Assembly: GCF_001423615.1 (NCBI RefSeq)
Contig: NZ_LMOU01000001.1
Span: forward strand, 1,328,882 to 1,392,881
Reading direction: 5' to 3'
DNA length: 64,000 bases
Origin: Microbacterium sp. Leaf159
GTDB taxonomy: Bacteria; Actinomycetota; Actinomycetes; Actinomycetales; Microbacteriaceae
Within the stretch, counting starts at the first letter, position 1; every line of letters starts with the position of its first letter. Below the pieces are notes generated by a model. That model was not told the DNA's origin. It did no database searches and worked only from the letters and a program-made list of their open reading frames with translations. Shown here piece after piece: positions 25,810 through 37,164 of the stretch. Made by a program: the position numbers and the translations under genes.

Positions 25810-27327
25810 GTGACCGATCTGATCTCAGCGCAGGATGCGAAGACCGAGAAGCTGACCGAGGCGACCGCCTCCGGCGACCGGCCCCCCGTTGACGCGCCCA
25901 CGCACTCCGGCGACGATACGCCCACCGACTCGATGCCGCCGAACGGCGGTGACCCTGAGCTCGCCTGGGCACCCATCGAACCCGCTCCCAAGAAGAAGCG
26001 CCTCGGCCTGTGGATCGGTCTCGGGGTCGGCGTCCTCGCGCTCGGCGCGGGTGCTGCGTCGATGATCCTGATCGCACCGGGAACGACGGTCGCGGGGATC
26101 CCCGTGGGCTGGCTGACCCCCGGCGCCGCGGCGGACACCATCCAGGCGCACGTCTCGCAGACCGAGATCACGCTGACCGGAGCAGGCGACGACGCCGTGC
26201 TCACCGGGGCAGACCTGGGCGCCACGATCGATGCGACCGCTCTCGCCGACCAGGCTTTCGCCGAACGACCGCTCTGGAATGTGAGCATGTGGATGGGCGA
26301 CCCCGTCCCCGCCGAGATCACCCTCGACCCGGCGAAGGCGGACTCCGCACTGCGTGAGGCTGTGCCGTCGAGCTTCGAAGACCCCCTGGACGCCGGCGTC
26401 GTGTTCGACGCGGCGACAGGCGCCTACGTCATCACGCCGTCCGCCACCGGCACCGCCGTCGACGTCGACGCACTCGCTGCGGCGATGGTCGACACCATCG
26501 CCGACGGCGGCAGCAGCCTCGAGTTCCCGGGCGACCCCGCCGAGGCGGCACCGGCTGTCACCGATGAGGACGCGACGACCGTCGCGACATCGCTGAACAC
26601 GATGCTCGGCACCATCGGCTTCTACATCGGCGAAGAGCGCACCGTCCCGGTGGATGCCGCGACCGCCTCGACCTGGTTCTCGGTCGTCGACGAAGACGGC
26701 GAGCTTCGCATCGTCGCCGACGAGACGGCGATCCAGGCCACGATCGCCGGGCTCCCCGCCGCGGTCGACCGCGCTCCCGTCAACGCCACGAACATCGTCG
26801 ACTCCGCGGGCAAGATCCTCCGCACCGAGTCCGAGGGCATCAACGGACGTGCGATCGGCGACACGTCGAACCTCGCCTCCGAGGCCGCATCGAAGCTGGA
26901 GGCCGGAGACGGCGTCATCCCGATCACGGTCTCCGAGACCCCGTTCGAGTCCGTCAACCTGGTTCGAAAGATCGATGTCGATCTGGGTTCTCAGACGGCG
27001 ACTCTCATCGAGAACGGCGCCGTCGTGCGCTCCTGGAAGATCTCGTCGGGCAAGAGTGCGACGCCCACGGACACCGGGAACTTCAAGGTGTACGCGCACG
27101 TGCGGATGCAGACGATGAAGAGCCGTGAACCGGACGGCTCGATCACCGAGACGCCGAACGTCCCGTGGGTCACGTACTTCAACGGCGACGAAGGCTTCCA
27201 CGGCACGTACTGGCACAACGCCTTCGGATCCCCGCGCAGCCACGGCTGTGTGAACATGCCGATCGACGTCGCGAAGTTCGTGTACGAGTGGTCGCCGGTC
27301 GGCCTCGAGGTCTCGGTCCACAACTGA
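25810..27327 (+). CDS. L,D-transpeptidase (YkuD) with N-terminal membrane anchor
   Basis: Cell-wall enzyme forming 3-3 peptidoglycan cross-links or anchoring proteins. About 505 residues: cytoplasmic N-terminus rich in Asp/Pro, one transmembrane helix after PAPKKKR (LGLWIGLGVGVLALGAGAASMIL), two extracellular peptidoglycan-binding-like domains of the YoaR/VanW-associated type, then the YkuD domain with SPRSHGCVNM (nucleophile C480) near the end. GTG 25810 was chosen because GGGGGTGA lies 5 nt upstream; GTG 25786 and 25801 are alternatives. A -10-like TAGCAT is at 25766. Confidence 0.88.
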   Translation: MTDLISAQDAKTEKLTEATASGDRPPVDAPTHSGDDTPTDSMPPNGGDPELAWAPIEPAPKKKRLGLWIGLGVGVLALGAGAASMILIAPGTTVAGIPVGWLTPGAAADTIQAHVSQTEITLTGAGDDAVLTGADLGATIDATALADQAFAERPLWNVSMWMGDPVPAEITLDPAKADSALREAVPSSFEDPLDAGVVFDAATGAYVITPSATGTAVDVDALAAAMVDTIADGGSSLEFPGDPAEAAPAVTDEDATTVATSLNTMLGTIGFYIGEERTVPVDAATASTWFSVVDEDGELRIVADETAIQATIAGLPAAVDRAPVNATNIVDSAGKILRTESEGINGRAIGDTSNLASEAASKLEAGDGVIPITVSETPFESVNLVRKIDVDLGSQTATLIENGAVVRSWKISSGKSATPTDTGNFKVYAHVRMQTMKSREPDGSITETPNVPWVTYFNGDEGFHGTYWHNAFGSPRSHGCVNMPIDVAKFVYEWSPVGLEVSVHN

Positions 27328-27463
27328 TCGCCGTGCTCCGCTGAGCCGGAGAATCGGGTCTTCTCACCGTCGATGCGCGGTCGATGCTTCGTCGTGCGCG
27401 CTTCCCGGTGACCCGTCCAGCGCGTCTTCTGACACGGGTTCGCGTCTTCCCCGAGCAAGCGCA

Positions 27464-27499
27464 AGAAAGGGCCGGATGCTCGCGCATCCGGCCCTTTCT
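27464..27499. terminator. Bidirectional intrinsic terminator
   Basis: Perfect 16-bp stem AGAAAGGGCCGGATGC / GCATCCGGCCCTTTCT with a 4-nt loop. It serves the converging L,D-transpeptidase (+) and icd (-) genes. Confidence 0.95.
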
Positions 27500-27506
27500 G
27501 CTGTCG

Positions 27507-29753
<2,247 letters not shown>

Positions 29754-29907
29754 ATTTGTCTCGATACCAAGATACCTGAGGCGCTCCCGACGTATGTCCG
29801 CCGACCTGTCGGGGCGCGCATCGACTTCCGGCATCGCACACTCGCCCACCCCTGACGAAAGTCGACGTTTCCGCACAGGTGACCACCGAAGGGGTTAGCC
29901 TGTGACT

Positions 29908-30366
29908 ATGTCCGAACTGCGCATGGTCGAACTCTCCGCTGCGACGATCGTCGCCGTGAACAACCTGTCGCTCAAGCCCGGACAGGAGCAGTTCCTCGCT
30001 CCGGTGTCCTACGGCATCGCTGCGACCGTCATCAATCCGCAGACCTCCTGGCAGCGGGTCGTCCTCGACGGCGATCACGTCGTCGGGTTCGTCAGCGCCA
30101 ACTTCGATGCGGAGGCTCCCGAGGAGCACTTCCGCTCGGTTCTCTGGCGTATCAACGTCGACGCCGAGGGCCAGGGCAAGGGTGTCGGGCGCTTCGCGGT
30201 CGAGAGCCTTCTCGAAGAGGCGCGTGCCCGCGACTTCGATCACGTCAACGTCATCTATGAGGCCGGAGAAGACGGCCCTGAGGCGTTCTTCCTCCGCGTC
30301 GGGTTCACCCCGGTCGGCGAGACCGAGTACTCGGAAGTCATCGCTCAGATCCGCATCACTTCGTAG
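29908..30366 (+). CDS. GNAT family N-acetyltransferase
   Basis: 152-residue acetyl-CoA-dependent acyltransferase of the GNAT fold. The acetyl-CoA-binding motif A is RINVDAEGQGKGVGRFAVESLL at about residues 85-106. The N-terminus resembles diamine/spermidine acetyltransferase-like proteins (LSLKPGQEQFLAPVSYGIA), but the substrate is unproven. Leaderless: TAGCCT at 29896-29901 is 6 nt from ATG 29908. Divergent from icd. Confidence 0.88.
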   Translation: MSELRMVELSAATIVAVNNLSLKPGQEQFLAPVSYGIAATVINPQTSWQRVVLDGDHVVGFVSANFDAEAPEEHFRSVLWRINVDAEGQGKGVGRFAVESLLEEARARDFDHVNVIYEAGEDGPEAFFLRVGFTPVGETEYSEVIAQIRITS

Positions 30367-30484
30367 ACCGGCGGCGGGGTCTCGAATCCCCTCCCCCATC
30401 GAGGCTCCGTCGCCCTGTCCGGTCTATCCGTGGGAACGCTCCGCGCTGTCCGTCGTCAATTTGTTGCGAGCAACCACAAAAGTC

Positions 30485-30543
30485 TTGCTTTCGGTGGATG
30501 AGGGTGTCTATCATCGCTCCAGAGGCGTTAGCGAAACGCTTCG
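30485..30543 (+). promoter_or_regulatory. Promoter and LacI operator of the xyloglucan regulator gene
   Basis: TTGCTT (30485-30490), 18-nt spacer, TATCAT (30509-30514). The operator CGAA-ACGC-TTCG (30532-30543) sits just past the predicted start of transcription, so its occupancy would block initiation. The same core recurs at 31621 before the ABC operon. Confidence 0.75.
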
Positions 30544-30573
30544 ATGATTCACACACACGACGATGGAGTCCTG

Positions 30574-31587
30574 ATGACGACGATCCACCAGGTGGCCGAG
30601 GCCGCCGGCGTATCGATCAGCACCGTCTCCTATGCGCTGAGCGGCAAGCGCCCGGTATCGGAGAAGACCCGACGCCGCATCGAAGACGCCGTGCAGACAC
30701 TGGGCTACGAGCCTGATGCAGGTGCACGGATGCTCGCCGGACGGCGCACGAACATCTTCGGCCTGACCGAGCCGCTGCGCGCCGACACCCACGCACCGAC
30801 ACACATGGCCTTCGTGCTCGCGACCGCGGTCGCCGCCCGTCGCCGCGGGTACGACATCCTCCTGCTCACGGACGAGCAGGCGTCGGAGGGCATGAATCGC
30901 GTGGCCGCGAGCAACCTCGTCGATGCCATCCTCGTGCTCGACGTCGCGCCGGACGACGAGCGGGCCGACATCGCACGTTCGCTGCGCTCCCCCACGGTCT
31001 TCATCGGAATCCCTGACGAGGCAGACGGTCTCACGTGCGTCGACCTCGACTTCGAGGCCGCAGGGCACCTCGCCGTGGATCGACTCGCGGATGCCGGCCA
31101 CACCGCTGTCACCCTGCTCGGGCAGACAGAGGTCTCCTACCGCAAATCGAACTTCCCCCGTCGCCTGCTGCGCGGAGTGCAGAGCCGCACGCGGGATCGG
31201 GGGCTGTCCCTCGAGTGGGCGACGACCGGAGTGACGACCACGGACGCGTCGGCCGTGCGCGCCACTGTCGGACACGCACTCGATCGAGGCGAGAGAGCCT
31301 TCATCGTCCACGCCGTCGGCGACGTGCACGAGGCGCTTCTCGAGACGCTCTCCGCCCGCGGATTGAGCGTCGGCGACGACGTCTCGGTGATCTCGGCGGC
31401 GGCGTCCTTCGACACCTCGGGTCTTCCTGTGCCGATCGACACAATCCCGCTCGTGCCGCAGCAGTCGTGCGAGCTCGCCGTCGATCTCGCCGTCCAGCAC
31501 CTCGAAGCGCCGGGCATGCCCGCGCAGATCCACCTCATCCCTCCCGAATATCACTCCGCCGGTTCCGTGGCTCGCTCACGCGAGTGA
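30574..31587 (+). CDS. LacI family transcriptional regulator
   Basis: 337-residue repressor: LacI helix-turn-helix TTIHQVAEAAGVSISTVSYALSGKRPVS at residues 2-29, hinge helix ending AGARMLAGRRT, then a periplasmic-binding-protein-like sugar sensor. ATG 30574 (GGAG 7 nt ahead) is preferred to ATG 30544, which touches the operator and lacks a ribosome site. Matching palindromes stand before this gene and before the ABC operon, so it likely represses both until an oligosaccharide binds. Confidence 0.93.
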   Translation: MTTIHQVAEAAGVSISTVSYALSGKRPVSEKTRRRIEDAVQTLGYEPDAGARMLAGRRTNIFGLTEPLRADTHAPTHMAFVLATAVAARRRGYDILLLTDEQASEGMNRVAASNLVDAILVLDVAPDDERADIARSLRSPTVFIGIPDEADGLTCVDLDFEAAGHLAVDRLADAGHTAVTLLGQTEVSYRKSNFPRRLLRGVQSRTRDRGLSLEWATTGVTTTDASAVRATVGHALDRGERAFIVHAVGDVHEALLETLSARGLSVGDDVSVISAAASFDTSGLPVPIDTIPLVPQQSCELAVDLAVQHLEAPGMPAQIHLIPPEYHSAGSVARSRE

Positions 31588-31620
31588 CCGCGGACGGAAC
31601 AGACTTCCGCATCGCCGTCA

Positions 31621-31634
31621 TCGAAACGCTTCGA
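31621..31634. promoter_or_regulatory. LacI operator before the oligosaccharide ABC operon
   Basis: TCGAAACGCTTCGA, identical in core to the site upstream of the LacI gene and 78 nt before the solute-binding-protein start. Arms TCGAA/TTCGA are perfect. Confidence 0.8.
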
Positions 31635-31711
31635 CGATGGCTTCCTCACAACTGAAAACCCGACCCACCGATGTGTCCGGCCTCAGGGCCACCGAGAAAG
31701 GAGTGCCGACG

Positions 31712-33019
31712 ATGGCACGCAATATCCGCAGGACAAAGACGTTGGCGGCTCTCGCCGCCCTCACCGTGACCGGTATCGCGCTGAGCGGCTGCACCGCCGG
31801 ATCGTCCGACGAGGGCGGCGACGGGCAGACCCTCAAGCTCTGGCACTACGAGGGCGCCGACAGCGCTATGGGCAAGGCATGGGCCGAAGCGATCACCATC
31901 TTCGAGGAGGAGACCGGCGCGACGGTCGAGTTCGAGGAGAAGTCGTTCGAGCAGATCCAGAAGACCGCCAGCCAGGTGCTCGACACCGACGCCGCACCCG
32001 ACCTCATGGAGTTCAACAAGGGCAACGCGACAGCCGGCTTCCTCGCCTCCACAGGCCTGATCGCCGACATCTCGGATGCCGTCGACGAGTACGGCTGGGA
32101 CGAGAAGCTCGCGCCGTCGCTGCAGACCACCGCGAAGTACTCGGAAGACGGAGTCATGGGCGGCGACACCTGGTTCGGCGTCCCGAACTACGGCGAGTTC
32201 GTCGGCGTCTACTACAACCAGGACGCCTTCGCGGCGGCGGGGCTCGAGATCCCCACCACGTACGAGGAGTTCGTCGACGTGCTCGACGCGTTCGTGGCGC
32301 AGGGCATCACGCCGCTGGCCGAGGCCGGAGCCGAGTACCCTCTCGGCCAGCTCTGGTATCAGCTCGCGCTGCTCGAGGGCGACCGCAGCTTCGTGGATTC
32401 GTACCAGCTCTACGACGGAGAGGTCGACTGGCAGGGCCCCGAGGTCACCGCGGCGACCGAGACTCTTCAGGAGTACATGGACAAGGGCTACATCGCCTCG
32501 GATGTGTCCTCCGTCAAGGCAGAAGACGCCGGCGTCTCGTTCATCAACGGCACCTCGCCGATCTTCGTGTCCGGTTCCTGGTGGTTCGGTCGCTTCGTCT
32601 CGGAGGCCACCGGCTTCGACTGGACCATGACGGCCTTCCCCGGGGCAGACCTGTCGCTCGGGTCGTCCGGCAACCTCTGGGTCGTCCCCGAGAATGCCGC
32701 GAACAAGGAACTCGCCTACGAGTTCATCGACATCACGATGCGCCCCGAGATCCAGGCGATCATCGGCAACAACGGCGGCCTGCCCGTTGCCGCTGACACC
32801 GCCGACATCACCGACGAGAAGAGCGCAGCCCTGATCGAGACGTTCAACGGCGTGCTCGATGCCGACGGGCTCTCGTTCTACCCGGACTGGCCCGCCCCGG
32901 GCTTCTACGACGTGATCGTGCAGCAGCTGCAGGGTCTGATCACCGGCTCGCAGGACGCCGAGACCACCAACAAGAACCTCGGCGAGCAGTACGACGAGGG
33001 CACCTCGGAATTCCGTTGA
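31712..33019 (+). CDS. Sugar ABC transporter solute-binding lipoprotein
   Basis: 435-residue family 1 extracellular sugar-binding protein. Signal peptide with Arg-rich n-region (MARNIRRTKT) and lipobox ALSGC with the lipidated Cys at 27. Mature domain begins near QTLKLWHYEGADS. ATG 31712 has AAAGGAG about 9 nt ahead; an in-frame upstream ATG would spoil the signal peptide. With the two permeases and the glycosidases downstream it probably binds xyloglucan-type oligosaccharides. The ATPase component is not encoded here and is likely a shared MsiK-type protein. Confidence 0.93.
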   Translation: MARNIRRTKTLAALAALTVTGIALSGCTAGSSDEGGDGQTLKLWHYEGADSAMGKAWAEAITIFEEETGATVEFEEKSFEQIQKTASQVLDTDAAPDLMEFNKGNATAGFLASTGLIADISDAVDEYGWDEKLAPSLQTTAKYSEDGVMGGDTWFGVPNYGEFVGVYYNQDAFAAAGLEIPTTYEEFVDVLDAFVAQGITPLAEAGAEYPLGQLWYQLALLEGDRSFVDSYQLYDGEVDWQGPEVTAATETLQEYMDKGYIASDVSSVKAEDAGVSFINGTSPIFVSGSWWFGRFVSEATGFDWTMTAFPGADLSLGSSGNLWVVPENAANKELAYEFIDITMRPEIQAIIGNNGGLPVAADTADITDEKSAALIETFNGVLDADGLSFYPDWPAPGFYDVIVQQLQGLITGSQDAETTNKNLGEQYDEGTSEFR

Positions 33020-33026
33020 TCCACTC

Positions 33027-33059
33027 GCGGGGGTGGCAGCCGCACGGCTCCGCCCCCGC
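33027..33059 (+). terminator. Intercistronic hairpin after the binding-protein gene
   Basis: GCGGGGG/CCCCCGC outer stem with an inner AGCC/GGCT stem, 8 nt after the binding-protein stop and before the permease ribosome site. Likely a partial terminator or RNA stabiliser giving excess binding protein over permease. Confidence 0.6.
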
Positions 33060-33077
33060 ATCCTCCTGGAGATGAAG

Positions 33078-34043
33078 ATGTCACTCGTCACACGCCGCGA
33101 GGGCCGCACCAAGCTGCCGCCCGAAGAGCCGTCGATCCCGCAGCGCAGCGGCGGGACCGGGGCCTACTGGATGTACCTGCTTCCCGGCTTCGTGCTTCTG
33201 CTCGTCGTCGTGATCGTCCCGCTGATCTGGAACGTGTACCTGACCTTCACCAAGTGGAAGGGCGTGCGCACCCCGGAGTTCATCGGGCTCGAGAACTGGC
33301 AGAAGATCCTCACCGACAGCGACTTCTGGACGTCGTTCACGAACTCGGTGTGGATGATCCTCGCGATGGTCGTCGTCCCGACCATCGTGGGACTGATCGT
33401 CGCCGCTCTCCTCTTCGACGTCGTCGGGCGCAAGTTCGGCGGCAAGGTCGGCAGCTTCCTCCGTGCCACGTACTACCTCCCGCAGATCCTCCCCATCGCG
33501 GTCGCCGGCATCGTGATCGGCTGGATCGTCCGACCGGGCGGAGACGGAGCGCTCAACCAGATCCTCGCGTGGTTCGGCCTGCCCGCCTACGACTGGCTCG
33601 GCCAGATGCCCTCGGCCCTCATCGTGCTGATGGTCGTCATGGTGTGGGTGCAACTCGGCTACCCCGTCGTCGTCTTCATGGCGGCGTTGCAGCGGGTGGA
33701 CCCCGAGCTCTACGAGGCCGCCGAGCTCGACGGGGCGAACTGGTTCCAGCGGTTCTCGTCGATCACGATGAGCATCATCCGCCCCGAGATCTTCGTCGTG
33801 ACCCTCACCTGCACGATCGCCGCACTGAAGGTCTTCGGCCCCGTGTACATCATCACTCGCGGCGGCCCCGCCGGTGCGACGCTCGTCCCGGCCTATTACG
33901 CGTACCAGGAGTTCTTCACCAAGCGGAACGTGGGCTACGGCGCGACCATCGCGACGGTGCTGACCATCGTCGTGGTGATCGTGTCGATCATCTTCATCCG
34001 CGTCCAGAACTCCCTCGAGCGCAAGGAAAGGGCGGGTCTGTGA
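33078..34043 (+). CDS. Sugar ABC transporter permease (MalF-like)
   Basis: 321-residue inner-membrane permease with six or more helices, the first about YWMYLLPGFVLLLVVVIVPLIW. The EAA loop that contacts the ATPase is EAAELDGANWFQRFSSITMSIIRP. ATG 33078 (MSLVTRREGR) was chosen with TGGAG 6 nt ahead; ATG 33072 is too close to that site. The stop overlaps the next permease by one base (TGATG). Confidence 0.94.
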   Translation: MSLVTRREGRTKLPPEEPSIPQRSGGTGAYWMYLLPGFVLLLVVVIVPLIWNVYLTFTKWKGVRTPEFIGLENWQKILTDSDFWTSFTNSVWMILAMVVVPTIVGLIVAALLFDVVGRKFGGKVGSFLRATYYLPQILPIAVAGIVIGWIVRPGGDGALNQILAWFGLPAYDWLGQMPSALIVLMVVMVWVQLGYPVVVFMAALQRVDPELYEAAELDGANWFQRFSSITMSIIRPEIFVVTLTCTIAALKVFGPVYIITRGGPAGATLVPAYYAYQEFFTKRNVGYGATIATVLTIVVVIVSIIFIRVQNSLERKERAGL

Positions 34044-34930
34044 TGCACGCCACCACCGCCATCGTCACCGGAAAGCCGTCCAAGACCCGCCCCCGCGGTG
34101 GGATGACGAAGAAGCGTCCGATCGACTGGCTGATGCTCGCGCTCGTCGTGATCGGCGCGCTCCTGGTCATCGCGCCCTTCTACCTCGTTCTCGTCAACTC
34201 GTTCAAATCGCCCGTCGACTATGCGACGTCCGGTCCCCTCGCCTTCCCGGAGACCCTGGACTTCGGGGGGATCGTCAAGTTCTGGGAGCGGGTGAACTTC
34301 CCCGAGAAGGTCTGGAACTCGCTCTTCATCGCGGGTGTCGTCTCGGTTCTCGCCGTCGTCATCTCGATGCTGAACGCCTTCGCCATCGGGATCGGCCGTG
34401 TCCGCGGGCGCAGCTGGATCGTGCTGCTGTTCCTGCTCGCGAACCTGCTGCCGCAGGAGGCGCTGCTCTACCCGCTGTACTACATGTTCAAATCCGTCGG
34501 CCTGTACGACAATGTGTGGTCGGTCATCATCGTCTTCACCGTGATCCAGGCGGCCTTCGGCACCTATCTGCTGTCGTCGGTGTACGGCACGTTCCCGAAG
34601 GAGATCCTCGAGGCCGCCTCGCTCGACGGCGCGAGCCGCTGGCAGATCCTCTGGCGCGTGGTCTTCCCCATCAGCCGCCCCACGCTGTCGGTGCTGCTCA
34701 TCTTCTTCTTCATCTGGACGTGGAACGAGTTCCTGATCCCGCTGACGTTCCTCGCCTCGAACGCGAACCAGACGGTCCCCGTCGCGATCAGCGTGCTGCA
34801 GGGCGATCGACTGATGGACGTCACGACGACGAGTGCCTCGGCGCTCCTCGGCATCATTCCCACGCTCATCTTCTTCCTCATCTTCCAGCGCACCCTCACA
34901 CGCGGCATCACGGCAGGAGCAGTCAAGTAA
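34043..34930 (+). CDS. Sugar ABC transporter permease (MalG-like)
   Basis: 295-residue second permease with six helices and the EAA loop EAASLDGASRWQILWRVVFPISRP. Pairs with the preceding MalF-like protein. Its TAA stop overlaps the GH31 start by one base (TAATG), so transport and hydrolysis are made from one message. Confidence 0.94.
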   Translation: MHATTAIVTGKPSKTRPRGGMTKKRPIDWLMLALVVIGALLVIAPFYLVLVNSFKSPVDYATSGPLAFPETLDFGGIVKFWERVNFPEKVWNSLFIAGVVSVLAVVISMLNAFAIGIGRVRGRSWIVLLFLLANLLPQEALLYPLYYMFKSVGLYDNVWSVIIVFTVIQAAFGTYLLSSVYGTFPKEILEAASLDGASRWQILWRVVFPISRPTLSVLLIFFFIWTWNEFLIPLTFLASNANQTVPVAISVLQGDRLMDVTTTSASALLGIIPTLIFFLIFQRTLTRGITAGAVK

Positions 34931-37164
34931 TGAAGTTCACCGACGGGTTCTGGCAACTGCGTCCTGGCGTCACCGCGCTCTACGCGCAGGAGGCCTACGA
35001 CATCGCCGAGACCGACGACACCCCCGACGGAGTCGGCATCGTCATCACGGCACCCACCATGGTCATCACGAAACGCGGTGACACCCTGAACCGACCGGTG
35101 CTGACGACGACGCTCTCCTCCCCCGCCGAAGGCGTCATCCGCGTGCGGGTCGCCCATCATGAGGGCGGCCGCTGGCACGGAGGCTTCGATCTTCCCGGTT
35201 CTGGTTCTGGGGCACCGACCGTGTCGATCACGGAATCCGGCGGCGTCATCGACGCCGGATCTCTCGTGGCACGGATCATCCCTGGGGCACCCTGGGATCT
35301 CGCCTTCGAGGTCGACGGGCGACGCGTCACCGGAAGCGGCCACAAGGCGCAGGGGTATGTACGTCTCGCACCCGGCGCGCAGGTGGACGCGGGGATCGTC
35401 GACAACGCACGACAGGGCGGAAGCACGCTGACCGGGTCGACGTTCATGCACGAGCAGCTCGATCTCGGGGTCGGCGAACTCGTGTACGGCCTCGGCGAGC
35501 GCTTCGGTCCGCTCGTGAAGAACGGCCAGTCGGTCGACATCTGGAACGCCGACGGCGGAACCTCCAGCGAGCAGGCGTACAAGAGCATCCCCTTCCATCT
35601 GTCGAACCGCGGCTTCGGCGTGCTGGTCAACGACCCCGGTCACGTCTCGTACGAGATCGGCTCGGAGTCCGTCGAGCGCGTGCAGTTCTCGGTCGCCGGC
35701 GAGGTTCTCGAGTACTTCGTCATCGCCGGCCCCACACCCAAGGACGTGCTCGGGCGCTACACGGCGCTCACGGGACGCCCTCCGGTCGTTCCTGCCTGGT
35801 CGTATGGGCTGTGGCTCTCGACGAGTTTCACGACCGATTACGACGAGCAGACCGTGACCTCGTTCATCGACGAGATGGCCGCGCGTGAGCTGCCCGTGTC
35901 GGTGTTCCACTTCGACTGCTTCTGGATGCGCGAGTTCCAGTGGTGCGACTTCGAATGGGACCCCCGGGTGTTCCCCGACCCGGAGGGCATGCTGTCTCGG
36001 CTGCACGACAAGGACCTGCGGGTCTGCGTGTGGATCAACCCGTACATCGCGCAGCGCTCACCCCTGTTCCGTGAGGCGGCTGATCAGGGATTCCTGGTCG
36101 AGCGGCCCGACGGCACCATCTGGCAGTGGGACCTCTGGCAGGCGGGCATGGGACTCGTCGACTTCACGAACCCGGCGGCGACGGCCTGGTACCAGGGGCA
36201 CCTTCGTCGGCTGCTCGACCAGGGCGTCGACTGCTTCAAGACCGACTTCGGCGAGCGCATCCCCACGGAGGTCGTCTGGGCGGACGGCTCGGATCCCGAG
36301 CGGATGCACAACCTGTACACCGACCTGTACAACCGCGCGGTGCACGACGTGCTGACCGACGCACGCGGGGCGGACGATGCGGTGCTCTTCGCCCGCTCGG
36401 CGACGGCCGGCGGACAGAGCATGCCGGTGCACTGGGGCGGTGATTCGACCTCGACGTACACCTCGATGGCGGAGACGCTGCGAGGCGGACTCTCGCTCGC
36501 GTTGAGCGGCTTCGCGTTCTGGAGTCACGACATCGGCGGATTCGAGGGCACACCGGATGCCGGTGTGTTCAAGCGCTGGACGGCCTTCGGCCTGCTCGGC
36601 TCGCACTCGCGGTTCCACGGGTCGAGCTCGTACCGGGTTCCGTGGGCCTTCGATGAGGAGGCGGTCGACGTCACTCGGAGATTCACCCACCTCAAGATGC
36701 AGCTGATGCCCTACCTGTATCAGCAGGGCATCGATGCCTCACACACGGGCACCCCGTTGATGCGACCGATGCAGCTGGAGTTCCCGGATGATCCGGCGGT
36801 CGGCTACCTCGATCGGCAGTACATGCTCGGGTCGAGTCTGCTCGTCGCGCCGGTGTTCTCCGAAGACGGCGGTGTCGAGTTCTACCTGCCGGAGGGCGAA
36901 TGGACATCGCTCCTCACGGGCGAGACCGTGACGGGCGGCGGATGGCGCCGTGAGACCCACGGCTTCGAATCGCTGCCGCTGTACGTGCGCCCGGGCACCG
37001 TCCTCCCGTGGGGTTCGCGCACCGACAAGCCCGATTACGACTATCACGAGGGTCTGACGCTGCGCGTCTTCCCCGGCGGAGAAGGCACAGCGACCGTGAC
37101 CGTGACCGCGCCGGACGGAGAGTCGAAGACGTATTCTACCGACCTGTCGGAGGTGACCCGATGA
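34930..37164 (+). CDS. GH31 alpha-xylosidase (YicI/XylS type)
   Basis: 744-residue family 31 glycosidase closely patterned on E. coli YicI, which removes alpha-xylose from isoprimeverose and xyloglucan oligosaccharides. N-terminus [14 protein letters not shown] parallels YicI. The catalytic nucleophile is D439 in [11 protein letters not shown] and the acid/base D505 in [10 protein letters not shown], as in YicI. No signal peptide, so it acts on imported oligosaccharide. Overlaps GH1 by ATGA. Alpha-glucosidase activity is a less likely alternative. Confidence 0.92.
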   Translation: MKFTDGFWQLRPGVTALYAQEAYDIAETDDTPDGVGIVITAPTMVITKRGDTLNRPVLTTTLSSPAEGVIRVRVAHHEGGRWHGGFDLPGSGSGAPTVSITESGGVIDAGSLVARIIPGAPWDLAFEVDGRRVTGSGHKAQGYVRLAPGAQVDAGIVDNARQGGSTLTGSTFMHEQLDLGVGELVYGLGERFGPLVKNGQSVDIWNADGGTSSEQAYKSIPFHLSNRGFGVLVNDPGHVSYEIGSESVERVQFSVAGEVLEYFVIAGPTPKDVLGRYTALTGRPPVVPAWSYGLWLSTSFTTDYDEQTVTSFIDEMAARELPVSVFHFDCFWMREFQWCDFEWDPRVFPDPEGMLSRLHDKDLRVCVWINPYIAQRSPLFREAADQGFLVERPDGTIWQWDLWQAGMGLVDFTNPAATAWYQGHLRRLLDQGVDCFKTDFGERIPTEVVWADGSDPERMHNLYTDLYNRAVHDVLTDARGADDAVLFARSATAGGQSMPVHWGGDSTSTYTSMAETLRGGLSLALSGFAFWSHDIGGFEGTPDAGVFKRWTAFGLLGSHSRFHGSSSYRVPWAFDEEAVDVTRRFTHLKMQLMPYLYQQGIDASHTGTPLMRPMQLEFPDDPAVGYLDRQYMLGSSLLVAPVFSEDGGVEFYLPEGEWTSLLTGETVTGGGWRRETHGFESLPLYVRPGTVLPWGSRTDKPDYDYHEGLTLRVFPGGEGTATVTVTAPDGESKTYSTDLSEVTR

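Noticed and set aside
30463-30474. GTTGC-GA-GCAAC palindrome upstream of the LacI gene
   Set aside because: Short, unlike the CGAAACGCTTCG operator, and upstream of the -35; could be a weak terminator for the GNAT gene but evidence is thin.
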